Below, piece by piece: positions 63,401 to 64,000 of a stretch of 64,000 nucleotides of DNA. The DNA comes from Bathymodiolus brooksi (Eukaryota; Mollusca; Bivalvia; Mytilida; Modiolidae): positions 28,126,962-28,190,961 of the forward strand of contig OY804589.1 of assembly GCA_963680875.1 (NCBI GenBank), in the 5' to 3' direction. Position numbers and translations under genes: made by a program. Under the pieces are notes generated by a model, which worked only from the letters and a program-made list of their open reading frames with translations, had not been told where the DNA came from and made no database searches. Position 1 is the stretch's first letter. The number at the start of each line of letters is the position of its first letter.

Positions 63401-64000
63401 CTTCTACTAACCCTCAATAACAACTGTCCTATCTGATTGGGTGAATTTCTACTAACCCTCAATAACAACTGTCCTATCTGATTGGGTGAACTTCTACTAA
63501 CCCTCAATAACAACTGTCCTATCTGATTGGGTGAACTTCTACTAACCCCCAATAACAACTGTCCTATCTGATTGGTTGAACTTCTACTAACCCCCAATAA
63601 CAACTGTCTTATCTGATTGGGTGAACTTCTACTAACCCTCAATAACAACTGTCCTATCTGATTGGTTGAACTTCTACTAACCCCCAATAACAACTGTCCT
63701 ATCTGATTGGGTGAATTTCTACTAAACCTCAATAACAACTGTCCTATCTGATTGGTTGAACTTCTACTAACCCCCAATAACAACTGTCCTATCTGATTGG
63801 GTGAACTTCTACTAACCCTCAATAACAACTGTCCTATCTGATTGGGTGAACTTCTACTAACCCTCTATAACAACTGTCCTATCTGATTGGGTGAACTTCT
63901 ACTAACCCTCAATAACAACTGTCCTATCTGATTGGGTGAACTTCTACTAACCCTCAATAACAACTGTCCTTTCTGATTGGTTGAACTTCTACTAACCCTC

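Larger units (their letters stand above)
48680..64000. repeat. 45-bp satellite array, about 340 copies, continues past the window
   Basis: Copies of 45 bp share cores GAACTTCTACTAACCC and CAATAACAACTGTCCTATCT, then GATTGGGT or GATTGGTT. A recurrent short form lacks TAA after CTAC (42 bp). Variable sites are CCCTCAA/CCCCCAA/CCTTCAA, GGGTG/GGTTG, GATT/GAAT, AACAACTG/AACCACTG and CCTATC/CTTATC. On the minus strand one frame (15-residue unit LLLRVSRSSPNQIGQ and variants) is open from 62568 to 48979 without interruption. Substitution stops occur only near 48980, 62569, 62665 and 63865, and I saw no frame-shifting indel. No start context, signal or unique domain accompanies it, so I treat it as satellite, not gene. 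Confidence 0.97.

Noticed and set aside
1..64000. Telomeric or rDNA arrays
   Set aside because: No TTAGGG-type repeat and no rRNA sequence was seen.

Overview
The window is AT-rich eukaryotic nuclear DNA, most likely from a mollusc and probably a bivalve. The reasons are a spliced gene with GT-AG introns, a tRNA-derived SINE with a mollusc-type 3' end (gene at 41193-48124, SINE at 48203-48470), a second SINE tail ending in CAAT-type repeats (47075-47152), and foldback or MITE-like elements. The species assignment is inference. About 90% of the window is tandem repeat DNA, in at least nine unrelated families.

Layout: a 66-bp satellite of about 530 copies with nested higher-order repeats (1-34955); a 35-bp satellite of about 39 copies (35001-36360); mostly unique DNA with one interspersed-repeat fragment (36361-37624); a composite foldback element with 165-bp near-perfect arms around a captured RecQ-like helicase fragment (37625-38380); a very homogeneous 38-bp satellite (38420-39411); a second foldback element (40054-40732) sharing a core motif with the first; then a minus-strand gene with three recognisable exons (48124 down to 41193), whose introns hold 44-bp, 40-bp, 30-bp, about 65-bp and 20-bp tandem repeats and partial duplications of its own exons; a SINE (48203-48470); and a 45-bp satellite of about 340 copies running off the right edge (48680-64000).

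The only convincing protein-coding gene is a Shisa/CYYR1-like cysteine-rich single-pass membrane protein on the minus strand. Its exons join in consistent phase: basic Gly/Arg/His-rich segment, then six-cysteine CC...CC domain, then transmembrane segment and stop. The first exon or exons (signal peptide) were not found. If they lie beyond position 64000, the whole 45-bp satellite is an intron of this gene. The very long open reading frames over the 66-bp and 45-bp arrays (up to about 4,500 codons) follow from monomer lengths divisible by three and are not annotated as proteins.

The most unusual feature is that both ends of the gene's last intron have been copied. The 3' splice site and exon start were amplified into the 44-bp satellite, with two truncated transmembrane-exon copies inside it. 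The 5' splice site and exon end were duplicated as an 85-bp unit.
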